64,000 bases of DNA, taken from contig JAYKKT010000087.1 of the NCBI GenBank assembly GCA_036023115.1, forward strand, positions 10,634,501 to 10,698,500, read 5' to 3'. Numbering within the stretch: the first letter of the stretch is position 1; each line of letters begins with the position of its first letter. The translations under genes were made by a program, and so were the position numbers. Shown piece after piece: positions 23,982-32,256 of the stretch. The notes beneath the pieces were generated by a model. The model worked only from the letters and a program-made list of their open reading frames with translations, was not told the DNA's origin and did not search any database. This stretch comes from Brasenia schreberi (lineage: Eukaryota; Streptophyta; Magnoliopsida; Nymphaeales; Cabombaceae).

Positions 23982-26900
23982 AATGGCTTGAATAAATGAT
24001 TGAAGATAGACGAAGAAAAATAAAAGATGGGTAAGAATCACGCCACATTTAGGTTAAATCATTCACTATGTTTCTCGTTAAAATTGTTATTGCAATGGAA
24101 GGTAGAACAGTTACAATCTTCCAAAAACTAATATAGTAGTGAAAAAGGGAATAATTATTGTTACTTTTATTGAATAAAACCCAAGCTGTGGTTAATGTTA
24201 ATTAAATGTATGCATGTACATATGACATGGATGTGCAGATTTAGGTTAGCAATAGATGTTGATCTTTGTAACGTTTAGCATGGATTAAATAAGCACATAC
24301 AAATATACCAATCAATTATGACTTAGATACCCTGAGGGTGCATGGTTGTGTTCTGATCAGGGACATGTTGGCTCATGGGTCATTAAATACGAGAATTGTC
24401 CGCTGATTATGTTCATTATTCTTCAGAGCAGATATTAACATGGCATTTTGCTTCATTTGTATGTGTCATCCGTTCAGTTGTTAATTTGACTTTTTATATT
24501 GTTGACAGATCTTGTTTTACACGGTTAAATTATCAAGGTTTTTATACCATGGTCTTGGAGAAGGGCGATGAAATAATCTCTGTAGCCTCAATCAGGTAAG
24601 GGTTTATTAGTTGTTCATTTTACAAGCCACAAGAATTTTGGCTTTGTATGTTGAACGCCTGCAATAGGGCTATTTATATCTGATGTCCTGTATTGAGTTT
24701 GGAAAATGATTATCTTCATATGACTTGTGAAGGTGTTCTATGGTGGTGAATGTATAGAAAACTCAATAGTATCGAGCACTACAAAGAGAAAAAGTTGGGT
24801 TTATAGTTAGGTAAAATCCCTGTAAGCATGGGTTTGTGTTGATGATGTTCCTACTGATGAAGCAGCAACTGCACTTATGACGTTATGTATCAAGTTAATG
24901 CATTCATATGCTTAGTGCACTCACAAGAATTGGTTGAACTTTGTACTAGATAAAAAATGCTTGATGATATCTTTCATGGTCAAGTCTTGAAGTTCTGATG
25001 ATTGAAATACAAGGTGCCATCATATGGTCCCTTCTGTTTCTAGGACTCTTAAATTGTTCCAGGTATCACATTGAATTAGCTACTTTTGTGTGTGTTCCGA
25101 AACTTCCATTTTATACTTAAAGAAGAACCCTAGATGGGAATACAGGTTTGCAATTACCAATTGGTAGAGGGGTTTCATGCCCTGGGCTATTTGTTGAACT
25201 GTTTTTTTTTCCACTAATCTTTTATGGAGACCTGATGTTGCCTGTCTTATTTTGACAATGACTAAACCTGTCAAACTTCAGTTTTGGTTTATCAAGTTTA
25301 GGTCACTTGACTGGAATGTGGTTTATGACATCCTTTTTGCTACTAGTGCTCTCTCTCCAAATCCACACACCACAAGCTCATGACTTGAAGGGTTGTGCAG
25401 GGTACATGGGGTGGTGGTTGCTGAGTTGCCTCTGGTTGCAACTTGCAGTGAATATCGCCGCCAGGGCATGTGTCGACGTCTTATGAATGCCATTGAAGAG
25501 GTAATTTACATCTCGTAGGCATCACCTGGGACCATCCCTTCTTCCCCCTCATGAACTGCAGGATTGCATGGGTGCCATTTCTTAAGGAAGTTCACTACTG
25601 TTGCATGCTTTGGAAATTATGGTTCCCATTATTTTGATCTTACAATTCGATGACTTGCATCAACAATTCTTTTGAGATACCTAGAAGACCCTTGTTGGGC
25701 ATCACACTTCAAGGTGATAGGCTAAATGATAACAAGTTGATAATGTAGTTAAGTGAACAACAAAGAAAAGAAAGACCAGGAGTAGAAGAATAATATAACT
25801 ACTCTGAAATTCACCTCCAGTTGCTTTCTAGTTAATTCAGCTATTCAATATTCATGTGCATGATTCGTGCATCATATGTTAAGCAGGTGAACATATGTAC
25901 TTTCATGATAACGGATTTCAGACTGCTGACTACCATAACAGCGTGTCCTAAATATACGTGAAAAGTATTCAAGGTTCTTTCAAGTGCTTCTTCATCGTTT
26001 TGTTGAAGAATTTGCGGTTGTGCAGACCCTTACCGAATATGTGTATGCCTGGTATGGAACTCATGACCTTTAACCTGAAGTCCATTGAGTGAACCTCCTT
26101 AGCCAGGAGGCATTTGGCTACCTGGTACTGATGGTAGTTGTCATTGGTTCAGTCATTACTTCTCCCCATCATGTAGTTGCATAGCTACTGATGTTTTGTG
26201 CTTTGATAACGGATAATAAACGACTGGGTACTGTAGCATACACACCCATCCTTTTTTGGAAATGTATGTGCTCCACTGATTTCTGCTTTTTATGCCGTAT
26301 CCTGTCTCATATGGTCGCACCTGTGACAGCATGACGCAATGCCTCTGAGATGAATTACATGCCTCATTATGCATAACAAGCTATTTGCCAACCTAAGAGC
26401 TCATCTAAGAGTTTGCCCTGGATCTTTTCTTGGTTGGACAGTTAGCGGATAAACATTCATACCTAGTGATACAAGTTCTGATGGATGAGGAGAAATGCCA
26501 GATTTGTACTTGGCCGAATTCAAGAGGTCATGTGACTAGATATGCCATGAGTAGGGTTAATTTGAGTCATTTGACCGTGTCTTAAGAACAGGGATGTGCA
26601 ATTCTTATCCAGACAGGTTATCGGTTTATCTGGTCATTGTTTTCTAGGATTCAAACCCAAATGATGAGAATTCTGAAATTTTGTTTTTGGTTGGTAAGTA
26701 ACCTGAAACTAGGGCTGGAAAGTTGAATTCCCAGTTTCATCTTTACGAGCAGCTTTTCTTATCTTGGCAACATGAATGGAGACTAAAGAGACTTGATGAA
26801 GTGGACATGGCCATTCCTTGTCACTTGTGCTTTCCTTGTTATCCGTGCATCTCTCACATTTGAAGATGCTTGTGTCAGAAAGGTTTATGAAGACTTTCAA

Positions 26901-29492
26901 CAGTTACTGATTTAGTTTCTTGTTTGATGCTTTAATGATAGTCTGGATCCATATATGTGATATTTACCTGTGAAAGAGAGGACCGTTATTGCTGCTTGTT
27001 TACAGATACTAGTTAGCATCATATCTTATCTGCCAGCTTAAAAGGAACAAGACCCAAACCATAACTCACTTTCTAGAGGATCAGCGTTTTGGTGGAAGCC
27101 CAGGATTTTGATACCCAAGTGTGCTGTATGGGTCCTGCGCTAACCCAGCTTGTCTAGGAAAGGAACACAACATAGAAGGAAACAAAAAGGATTGCTGCAA
27201 TTGTTGATTTATTTGCTTCTATTTTGGAACTTTCTTGGTTTGTCTCTTCACCTTCCTTTTTTCCCATTCTAATGTTTTATAATGTGTCAGATGTTAAGGT
27301 CCATCAAGGTTGAAAGGCTGGTAATATTAGCGATTCCAGAACTGATCGACACATGGACCTCAGCATTTGGATTTAAACAAATGGATGATTCTGATAAGGA
27401 GCTATTGAATAATATTAGCTTGATGGTATTTCCTGGAACAGCATTGCTAGAAAAGCGCTTGCATAGTCCACAATCTTTTGAACAGAAAGAAATCGGTGAG
27501 TTGTCTTTCTCGTATATTATGATTATTATGGATTTGATTGTTGAAAAGAATACCATTTTATACTCTCTGGTTTGGTGGTCAGAACAAGCGAACAAGAAGG
27601 TAGGAGAAAGACCTGAAGAACTAGATTCTTTTTGGGTGCTTGAACCTGGGAAGCAAGCTGCTGAAAGTTACAATGATGCAAATGATGTGGGACTGGAACC
27701 TATTCAGACAAATCTGAGACTTGATGAAACATCTTTAAATGGCTCGGTGCTGGAATCTGCTGGAGAAATGGATCCTTCTGGCACAATTATTGAATGCAGA
27801 CATCAAGATGACCAAAACGGCAATGTGATAAATGGTGTGGTGGCTGAATCTGTTCATGTGAAGCTGCAGCTGCCAGAAGCATCTGCCAGTGATCTGATGC
27901 TGAAAGCTGCAAAAGATCTGACAGATGTTTCAGTGAATGTTTCTCATGCATGCGCTGCATCCATATCCACAAGTATTATTCCACGTCCTGATGCTCAACG
28001 TCTAGCATGCACTAGAATGAATGAACCACTGGATGACAGTCCTAAAGGGAACAATGCTGTTGATATGGATATACTGGTCATGTCCGGAGAAGGAAGTTGT
28101 GAAATAAAGCTGGATTGCTGGAGGGATCTGGGAAGCAGAGTTTCTGACCCTGATTCAGAAGGTTGCAATGGAAACTTGGAAATCAATACTGAAGTGATGA
28201 AATGCAGTGCACTGGTACACGGTAATGTAGGTGAAGGTAAGATCCAAAGCAGCTGCATCTGCAATTATTCTCAGTTGGTAATCAAGCACGAATGTTGTCA
28301 GAAGATGGACAACTTGACGACTACAACCTCTGCTGGTCTTCACTTGGTTGTTGACCGAGAAAATGAACCAGTCATTGATATAGTAGAGCATTCAGATAAG
28401 TCATTAGGCTCACAACATGCACAACCTTTCTGTATATCAGATGTATCTGATGACAAGATCACTGATGTGAAAGATAATCTTGCTGCAGTGGACTTGGTCA
28501 ATCCTAATGCCGTTGTCCTGCACAAAGAAGGCTCTGAATCATCTCCAAGCAAAAATCATGCTACTCATCAGGGTCTTTTTGTTGAAAAGGGTTTAGTGGA
28601 TAGTCCATTAGCAAATGGTTTGAGATTGTTACACATCACAGTTAACTCAACTAAAAGTTATGACAACGTAGAAGCATGTCATGATAAGGAAGTGGAAAAT
28701 GGTGGTCCTTGTATGGAAAAGGGTTTAGTGGATACTCAAGTGGAAAATAGTTTGAGAGTCGTAAGTGTCATAGTAAGCTCAAGCTCAACTGAAAGTGGCG
28801 CAGATGTGGAAGCATTTCATAGGGCGGACAATGGAGTTCTTCAAACGGCCAGAATGATGAGTGGGGATGAAGAGCCTAGAATGCCTGGGAATGGTTCTTC
28901 CGGTGAATCTTCTGTCTCACATCCACAAGTTGATATAAATTCTTGATTAAATGCATCTTTTTCTTCAGTGGCTACAAATGAAATAGCAAAAATCATGAAT
29001 TCAGTGTCTTCCGTGTCAATATCTCCTGATCTCCAGGACGAGTCAGCGGTAGTTATGACTCTTCCAGAATCACCTGCAGAGAAATTAGCTGTGCAGACAG
29101 ACATAAATCCTCAGCACAATGTCATTTATTCCTTTGAGATTAACAGCTGCAAAGGGAGAACTGCTGGAGAAAGTTTGGTGGTGACTCAAAGCGGCATTAC
29201 AAGGGCTTTTCAGGAACCCAATCATTACGTTGGTGACTCTTCATCAGGGAAGTATAATTCATGTGTCAGGTCAGTGAAAGATAAGATGCTACCATCAGAA
29301 TCCCGTTTCCTGCATTCAGATGAAGTGGGTTCAGATAGCTCTGCTGGTGTCCAAATTTCTAAGTTTACCAAGCAAACAACTTCAGCACATAAAGAGATTG
29401 TTCTTGGTTTGGCACGCCAGCCTTCTGATGGTGTGCATCGAAAGAAAAGTCCTGTTAAGGACAACAGCAGAAACCAAAGGTTTCATGGCTAG
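3336..29492 (+). CDS. IDM1-like: IDM1/ROS4-type PHD-finger GNAT acetyltransferase (nine-exon model)
   Basis: Spliced coding model: 3336-7112, 15307-15430, 15533-15621, 22512-22753, 24509-24595, 25401-25500, 27291-27495, 27583-28902, 28969-29492. All junctions are GT-AG, the phases agree, and the product is about 2155 residues. Domain order is: unstructured N-terminus; a conserved IDM1-family block (residues about 495-575); a TPL-binding-type domain (about 1120-1210); a PHD finger (from about 1228, split by intron 1); a second Cys/His finger; a GNAT domain (exons 4-7); and a long Ser/Glu-rich tail. In Arabidopsis, IDM1/ROS4 is a nuclear histone H3 acetyltransferase that limits DNA methylation at some loci; whether this copy does so is inference. 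Introns 1 and 3 are swollen by transposons. The product is longer than the roughly 1200-1400 residues I expect for the family, mainly because of the tail. Confidence 0.85.
8506..9760 (+). pseudogene. LINE copy A endonuclease and linker, decayed
   Basis: Frame 8506-8979 aligns residue by residue with the endonuclease of the intact copy at 57584-60868. It ends at a stop replacing the codon after the GDLN-H-V-G motif. Beyond 8979 homology continues with several in-frame stops to 9760, where the 3' LINE fragment interrupts it. Substitutions such as LCLQVTKW for LCLQETKW remove a catalytic Glu, so this copy cannot make an active enzyme. Confidence 0.8.
9841..9928. repeat. Left subterminal GTATCG repeats of the hAT element
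   Basis: The hexamer GTATCG or its complement CGATAC occurs about seven times within the first 90 bases, in both orientations. Clusters of short subterminal motifs are known transposase-binding sites in hAT elements; that role here is inferred. Confidence 0.7.
10151..12634 (-). pseudogene. hAT transposase, decayed
   Basis: The gene is read on the minus strand from an ATG at 12634. An N-terminal BED-type zinc finger ([20 protein letters not shown]) is followed by a Ser/Arg-rich linker. Next come the start of the transposase core ([17 protein letters not shown]), the conserved [16 protein letters not shown] region, and the C-terminal dimerisation motif ([20 protein letters not shown]). An acidic tail ends at 10151. 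Two plausible introns lie near 10740-10823 and 10428-10537. Lesions seen: a short frameshifting deletion near 11760, just before the conserved Asp-rich region; an in-frame TAA near 11393; and an in-frame TGA near 10965. The reading is otherwise coherent, so the enzyme was lost recently. BED plus hATC architecture is diagnostic of hAT transposases. Confidence 0.88.
13037..13180. repeat. Right subterminal GTATCG palindromic repeats of the hAT element
   Basis: About thirteen copies of GTATCG/CGATAC occur in 140 bases, many arranged as head-to-head palindromes separated by 2-8 bases. They are capped by the inverted terminal repeat. This end is denser than the left end. Confidence 0.75.
13277..14820 (+). 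pseudogene. LINE copy A reverse transcriptase and C-terminus, decayed
   Basis: This region resumes the LINE reading exactly where 9764 left off, at the codons for [13 protein letters not shown]. Homology to the RT domain and the C-terminal block ([19 protein letters not shown], 14539-14820) is clear. Frameshifts, a deletion over motif A and stops break it into pieces, including open stretches at 14263-14478 and 14539-14820. Confidence 0.8.
15307..15430 (+). CDS. IDM1-like: PHD/GNAT gene, exon 2
   Basis: The acceptor is ATTCAG/CTGCTT. The exon encodes [19 protein letters not shown], the final Cys pair of the PHD finger and the start of the second Cys-rich finger ([10 protein letters not shown]). 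It ends one base into a codon at AAAT/GTAGAC. The join to exon 1 is phase 0 and restores a complete PHD finger, which supports both borders. Confidence 0.87.
15533..15621 (+). CDS. IDM1-like: PHD/GNAT gene, exon 3
   Basis: The acceptor AATAG/ATCATAAG restores a Tyr-His pair ([16 protein letters not shown]) when joined to exon 2, giving the zinc-binding His and Cys of the second finger. The exon continues [16 protein letters not shown] and ends at GAG/GTATCA, phase 0. An alternative acceptor at 15513 would bring in a stop, so 15533 is preferred. Confidence 0.87.
16361..17009. repeat. (TA)n/(TACA)n compound microsatellite, ~650 bp
   Basis: Uninterrupted alternation of TATATA and TACATACA blocks. 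It directly abuts the (CAACAA)n tail of the minus-strand LINE fragment at 17010. Long open frames across it (roughly 16353-17055, both strands) are Tyr/Ile/His/Met translations of the repeat and not genes. Confidence 0.95.
17010..17896 (-). mobile_element. RTE-type LINE 3' fragment, minus strand
   Basis: The tail begins at 17010 and the body runs leftward on the minus strand from 17896. It covers the RT FADD region ([14 protein letters not shown]) and the C-terminal domain ([16 protein letters not shown]). Open stretches occur at 17603-17845 and 17042-17440, separated by a stop. It breaks off upstream of the FADD box at 17896, where a microsatellite begins. It is closely similar to copies B and F, so probably young. 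Confidence 0.9.
17897..17945. repeat. (TA)n/(TACA)n microsatellite between inverted LINEs
   Basis: About 50 bp of TACATA and TATATA repeats separate the 5' broken ends of two LINE pieces that point away from each other. Confidence 0.9.
17946..20690 (+). mobile_element. RTE-type LINE copy B, 5'-truncated
   Basis: Homology to the intact copy F starts inside the endonuclease ([17 protein letters not shown]) and continues to the tail (GTT)n at 20690. No 5' head is present. Similarity to copy F is very high along the whole length. Its right end runs straight into a (TA)n/(TACA)n microsatellite. Together with the minus-strand piece at 17010-17896 it forms an inverted pair sharing about 870 bp of 3' sequence. 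Confidence 0.92.
17955..20658 (+). pseudogene. LINE copy B endonuclease/reverse transcriptase, broken
   Basis: Open pieces lie at 17955-18482 (endonuclease, with [12 protein letters not shown] and GGDLNGHVG), 18888-19625 (linker and first RT motifs), 19631-19906 (motif A to FADD), 19906-20274 and 20311-20658 (C-terminus). Lesions relative to copy F are: a stop at about 18481, stops near 18615 and 18762, a one-base loss just after the FADD codons near 19903, and a stop near 20272. The extra five bases before motif A (about 19607) are shared with copy F and were therefore inherited. Confidence 0.88.
20691..20836. repeat. (TA)n/(TACA)n/(CA)n microsatellite at the LINE B tail
   Basis: Begins exactly at the end of the (GTT)n tail of LINE B and ends at the block GGGATTTAGGAAGTA, which also flanks the microsatellites ending or starting at 16361 and 21388. 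Confidence 0.93.
20837..21039 (+). repeat. Duplicate copy of the intron 3/exon 4 border (decoy acceptor)
   Basis: About 200 bp here match 21389-21402 plus 22354-22541 with scattered substitutions. The match includes the polypyrimidine tract, the acceptor (CCTTGCAG at 21009-21010) and the first ~30 bases of exon 4 ([10 protein letters not shown]). It then breaks into a microsatellite. This copy lacks the solo LTR present in the other, so it preserves the empty insertion site. It has no matching downstream donor that I can see. Confidence 0.85.
21053..21158. repeat. (TA)n/(CA)n microsatellite
   Basis: TATATA blocks punctuated by single G or ACAC. It separates the truncated exon 4 duplicate from the head-tail LINE derivative. 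Confidence 0.93.
21159..21370 (+). mobile_element. Head-tail LINE derivative, 5'-truncated, with internal 80-bp tandem duplication
   Basis: The sequence starts GAGATTTCGACAGCCACC, corresponding to the LINE 5' leader. It crosses the junction AAATTATGATAGGGTTATG into the LINE 3' end (ACAAAGAAAGAATCCATGG to the AAAAGGCTTAGTTG tail). The head portion is present twice with an exact 80-bp period (21161 and 21241). The same leader-to-3'-end junction occurs in the elements at 53825-54159 and 63186-63380. Confidence 0.85.
21371..21388. repeat. Short (TA)n at head-tail element 3' end
   Basis: A further TA run placed directly at a LINE-type tail. Confidence 0.85.
21408..22353 (+). mobile_element. Solo LTR (Copia-like), 946 bp, with 5-bp target-site duplication
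   Basis: It begins TGTTGGAATTCGTGGG and ends TATTCTTCAACA, the TG...CA borders of an LTR with a short inverted terminal match. The 5-bp repeat ACACG flanks it at 21403-21407 and 22354-22358. The duplicated segment at 20837-21039 shows the uninterrupted site (GGAAGTAATACATGGTTGTG), which confirms the insertion. No gag, pol or second LTR is present, so it is either a solo LTR left by recombination or a small non-autonomous element. Orientation is inferred from the TGTTGGAATTCGTGGG start, typical of plant Copia LTRs. It carries a captured host gene fragment at 21786-22004. Confidence 0.82.
21786..22004 (+). pseudogene. RNA-recognition-motif (RRM) gene fragment captured in the LTR
   Basis: Translation gives [19 protein letters not shown], then [13 protein letters not shown], then [18 protein letters not shown], followed by a stop and [10 protein letters not shown] in the same frame. 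This is most of one RRM of the plant hnRNP/Musashi-like type. The RNP2 strand (usually IFIGGVSW) and RNP1 strand (usually RGFGFVVF) are both recognisable. The segment ends at about the place where such genes often have an exon border. It lies wholly inside the TG...CA element and has one stop, so it is a dead fragment and not a gene. Confidence 0.85.
22359..22541 (+). repeat. Second copy of the duplicated intron 3/exon 4 border (functional copy)
   Basis: Partner of 20837-21039. This copy leads into the complete exon 4 and is taken as the functional acceptor (TTTGCAG at 22510-22511). Confidence 0.82.
22512..22753 (+). CDS. IDM1-like: PHD/GNAT gene, exon 4
   Basis: Encodes [20 protein letters not shown], then [20 protein letters not shown], then a segment ending [16 protein letters not shown]. 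This is the highly conserved stretch at the start of the GNAT domain in IDM1-like proteins. The donor is GGGG/GTAAGG, phase 2. Reading on without splicing gives an immediate stop (TAA at 22755). Confidence 0.9.
22754..24508 (+). other. Intron 4
   Basis: GT-AG intron, 1,755 bp. Apart from the (GA)n tract at 23888-23978 nothing was recognised. Confidence 0.8.
23888..23978. repeat. (GA)n microsatellite, ~91 bp
   Basis: Perfect GA dinucleotide run. The minus-strand frame across it is a poly-Ser-Leu translation of the repeat. Confidence 0.97.
24509..24595 (+). CDS. IDM1-like: PHD/GNAT gene, exon 5
   Basis: Acceptor GTTGACAG/ATCTTG completes the Gly codon left by exon 4. It encodes [20 protein letters not shown] then EIISVASI, core beta-strands of the GNAT fold. 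The donor is CAG/GTAAGG. Confidence 0.9.
24596..25400 (+). other. Intron 5
   Basis: GT-AG intron, 805 bp, no repeat or gene recognised. Confidence 0.8.
25401..25500 (+). CDS. IDM1-like: PHD/GNAT gene, exon 6
   Basis: Encodes [20 protein letters not shown] then [14 protein letters not shown]. The RRQGMC segment is the acetyl-CoA-binding motif A of the GNAT fold as found in IDM1-like proteins. Acceptor GTGCAG/GGTACA, donor GAG/GTAATT, phase 0 at the end. Confidence 0.9.
25501..27290 (+). other. Intron 6
   Basis: GT-AG intron, 1,790 bp. It contains the SINE-like piece at 26010-26120; otherwise nothing recognised. Confidence 0.8.
26010..26120 (-). mobile_element. Possible tRNA-derived SINE remnant, second copy
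   Basis: On the minus strand it reads CTCCTGGCTAAGGAGG, then about 40 bases later ATGAGTTCCATACCAGG. These are the same A-box-like and B-box-like blocks as in 826-935, in the same order and at about the same spacing. It is diverged and has no visible target-site duplication. Confidence 0.35.
27291..27495 (+). CDS. IDM1-like: PHD/GNAT gene, exon 7
   Basis: Encodes [20 protein letters not shown], then [19 protein letters not shown], then [15 protein letters not shown], the C-terminal strands and end of the GNAT domain. The exon is an internal one: the ATG at 27291 directly follows an acceptor (TGTCAG) and is a family-conserved internal Met. The donor is TCG/GTGAGT. Confidence 0.9.
27496..27582 (+). 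other. 87-bp in-frame intron 7 (possible exitron)
   Basis: Bounded by GTGAGT and TGGTCAG, 87 bases long (divisible by three), without a stop in the reading frame. If retained, it adds 29 hydrophobic residues (including [20 protein letters not shown]) just after the GNAT domain. The typical family sequence resumes at EQANKKVGE, so splicing is favoured. Confidence 0.7.
27583..28902 (+). CDS. IDM1-like: PHD/GNAT gene, exon 8 (C-terminal extension)
   Basis: About 440 residues, rich in Ser, Glu, Asp and Val and probably disordered. Two related segments occur in tandem: [20 protein letters not shown] with a following SYDNVEACH, and [20 protein letters not shown] with SGADVEAFH. Exon end is placed at CCG/GTGAAT (28902) because the next exon then continues in phase with no stop. 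Without this splice the frame stops at 28946, giving a product about 160 residues shorter. No known domain is recognised. Confidence 0.75.
28969..29492 (+). CDS. IDM1-like: PHD/GNAT gene, exon 9 (last coding exon, tentative)
   Basis: The acceptor TTTTTCTTCAG ends at 28968, after a pyrimidine-rich tract. The open frame [19 protein letters not shown] continues for about 174 codons to TAG at 29490-29492. Composition (Ser/Glu-rich, no domain) matches exon 8. The intron would be only 66 bp. The exon may instead be part of the 3' untranslated region if the stop at 28946 is used. Confidence 0.6.
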
Positions 29493-31560
29493 TAGTTGGC
29501 CATCTTTAAATAAAGTTTCTGCATTGTTCTTGAAGCTAATCAAATTTTTTTGCAGGACGTGATGTGTAGCTTTCTTGTGTTTATAATGATTTGAGTACAT
29601 TTTTTCAGAGAACTAAAGCTGCAAGAGGTATGCTGATATTGGGTCTACTTATTAGTTAATTACGGAATGGAAACTCCGCAAAATAGGCTTTGCAGCACCG
29701 ATTTTGTCATTGATGTATCTGTCTGAGGCTGGAGCTTTACAATCCAGTGAGCTTAGTGTGAGAAATCCACTGGAGCGGAATGGTACCAATATATATTTAT
29801 CTTCGTTTGTAACATGTTGCATGGTGGACGTACTTGGGTCTTTCTGTAGTATGCAACCAGTACGTAGTGCTAGAAGGTTTGAGATACCAAAAGTTGGAAA
29901 AACAATGTGCCACTGCTGGTACTGGCTTGCTTTTTCTTCTGGCAGACATATATTTTGGTAAAACAAGCTGGGTATTTTGGTTCCATAGATCAAGCTGTTT
30001 TTGTCACGTTCACACCAGTAAATAGTGTGAGAAGGTTTGACATGCCAAAAGTTGGAAAAGCAATATGCAACAGCTGGTACCTGGCTTGCTTTTTCTTCTG
30101 GCAGACAGATCAAAGTTGGTTCCATAGATCAAGCTGTTCTTGTCTAAGGTGGTTGGTCCTGCTGAATCATGAATGTGACAATTTTTTGTCCATGAGGCTT
30201 TCTGGAACGGTGAGAAGTTTGGTCAAATCGGACCATGGTAGTTGGCAATAAGAATGTTGGAAGTTGGGGCATAACCAAATTCACTTTCAATATGGAGATG
30301 AAAGTTTTCAAATAAGTAGTGACCTCGTGAAGTTGTTTGACCTTGAAGAATTTCTAACAATCTGATATTTGATCTCTTACATGCGCTAAAAGCCCTGATC
30401 GTCATGCACCAGTTAGTCATCTTGATTCCCTTTGGGGTTATCCATGTTAACTACCTGCTTGTATTTTGTAAATTGATGTATGACCTGTGAATGAAAATAA
30501 AATCTTTTTCTATTGAAATGTCACAACATTTTCCCATAGACGAATGTCATCGCATATCTATCATGGACGTTGCTGGAAGATCTGGTGTACTTTGTGATGC
30601 CCTAGGCCATTTTGAGGCTCTTCCTGGTTTATGTTGCCAGCAAAGAATTTCAGCTTTAGTTGCTCAAATTTTCCACTAATATGATCTCACTTTTCCTATA
30701 TGAGAGGATAATATCTATCTGAAACAGCAGAAATCAAATCAATTCATTATCAATAGGTTGTGCATAGAGAAGTTGAGATCCAAAAGATCATATCCTGCGG
30801 AATTGAAGAACATAAAGAAAAGCAGTTCGCTAAGTTGAGATTTGGCACAGTTTGAAACTTTGCAAAACGTAAGTAGGTAAAAGGCGTCGTGCATTGTGAT
30901 TAGCCTGAAGGGAGAGTGGATCCTTTTCTGTCCTTAAAACATTGTATGCTGGTTGGTAACATTGGCTATCCCTTTTGCCCTTGGTTGGTTGATTCCAAGA
31001 TATTCTGGCTTCGGTATAGCCTACTTTTCTGAAAGTGTCAAAGCCTGAAGATATGAGTATGACAGCATTTCTTAGGCAACATACTGTTGGTGTTGACGTA
31101 TTATGCGCATTACAGGTGAGCTAACTCCTCAGGTGATAATTTTCTCCCTGGCTCAATAATTTTCATGCTTTATAATGAAGGAACATTAATGTTGTAGCTT
31201 ATCATGACATGGTCTTTTATTTGGTAGTGCTTGTTTCTGTCAATTGTTGTCAGGCACTTGGATTGATGATCTATTGGTTTTTGTGTGTTGCAGGAGAATG
31301 ACATAATCTAATGACCGTGACTGCACTTCACCTCTTTGATTCTTAATATGGTGAGAGCTAGGGATTTAAATTTTCTTTTCAAAGGTAGTGTACCTAATTG
31401 CAGTAAAATCTGTTAAGCAAGTCTTCATTCAATTGTTTTCCTCCTGGGATCAAATCTGCACATTGTTCATAACCATATCTGGAAGAACCAATATGTTAAT
31501 GTGGAACTTTAAATGGGGGATATATACTCTTGCCTTGTGTTCTCCTTGAGGATACTCTGT
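29493..31560 (+). other. 3' untranslated/downstream region of the PHD/GNAT gene
   Basis: No coding sequence was recognised. The transcript end cannot be set. A direct duplication at about 29871-30150 is listed separately. Further acceptor-like sites (TTTTTTTGCAG near 29555) leave open a spliced 3' untranslated region. Confidence 0.4.
29871..30150 (+). repeat. 158-bp-period direct duplication
   Basis: GAAGGTTTGA at 29873 and 30031 start two related blocks. Both contain CCAAAAGTTGGAAAA, GGCTTGCTTTTTCTTCTGGC and GGTTCCATAGATCAAGCTG in the same order. The second lacks about 30 bases present in the first. Confidence 0.85.
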
Positions 31561-31572
31561 TGGCAGATGTTT

Positions 31573-32256
31573 CAACTTGGCTAGAACATATTCTTTTTGT
31601 CCTTTGGATGTCTGTTATATCTTTTGCTTAGTTACAACAACAACTAAGCCTTTTCCCATACTAGAGATGGGGTTGGCTACATGGATTCTATGTTTCCATA
31701 AAGCTCAGTCTAACAATAACAACCAAGCCTTTTCCATACTAGATGGGGTCAACTACATGAATTCTTTGTTTTCATAAAGCTCAATCTAACAATAACAACT
31801 AAGCCTTTTTCCATACTAGATGGGGTCAACTACATGAATTCTTTGTTTCAACTTGGCTAGAACATATTCTTTTTATCCTTTGGATGCCTGTTGTCTTTTG
31901 CTTAGTTACAACAACAACTAAGCCTTTTCCCATACTAGATGGGGTTGGCTACATGGATTCTATGTTTCCATAAAGCTCAATCTAACAATAACAACTAAGC
32001 CTTTTTCCATACTAGATGGGGTCAACTACATGAATTCTTTGTTTCAACTTGGCTAGAACATATTCTTTTTATCCTTTGGATGCCTGTTATGTCTTTTGCT
32101 TAGTTACAACAACAACTAAGCCTTTTCCCATACTAGATGGGGTTGGCTACATGGATTCTATGTTTCCATAAAGCTCAATCTAACAATAACAACTAAGCCT
32201 TTTTTCATACTAGATGGGGTCAACTACATGAATTCTTTGTTTTCATAAAGCTCAAT
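31573..32256 (-). repeat. Higher-order tandem array of LINE 3' ends
   Basis: The LINE tail block (AACAACTAAGCCTTTT, then CATACTAGATGGGGT, then ACATGAATTCTTTG) is repeated many times. A spacer block CAACTTGGCTAGAACATATT precedes groups of tails at 31573, 31849 and 32045. Group lengths of 276 and 196 bp differ by about one extra tail unit. The array runs into the 3' end of LINE copy C. Internal tail copies are nearly identical, so amplification is recent relative to the LINE body. Confidence 0.88.

Noticed and set aside
27282..28946. A separate 554-codon gene
   Set aside because: The first part is the end of a GNAT domain continuous with exons 4-6, an acceptor sits at 27290, and the frame joins in phase. 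It is an internal exon region.
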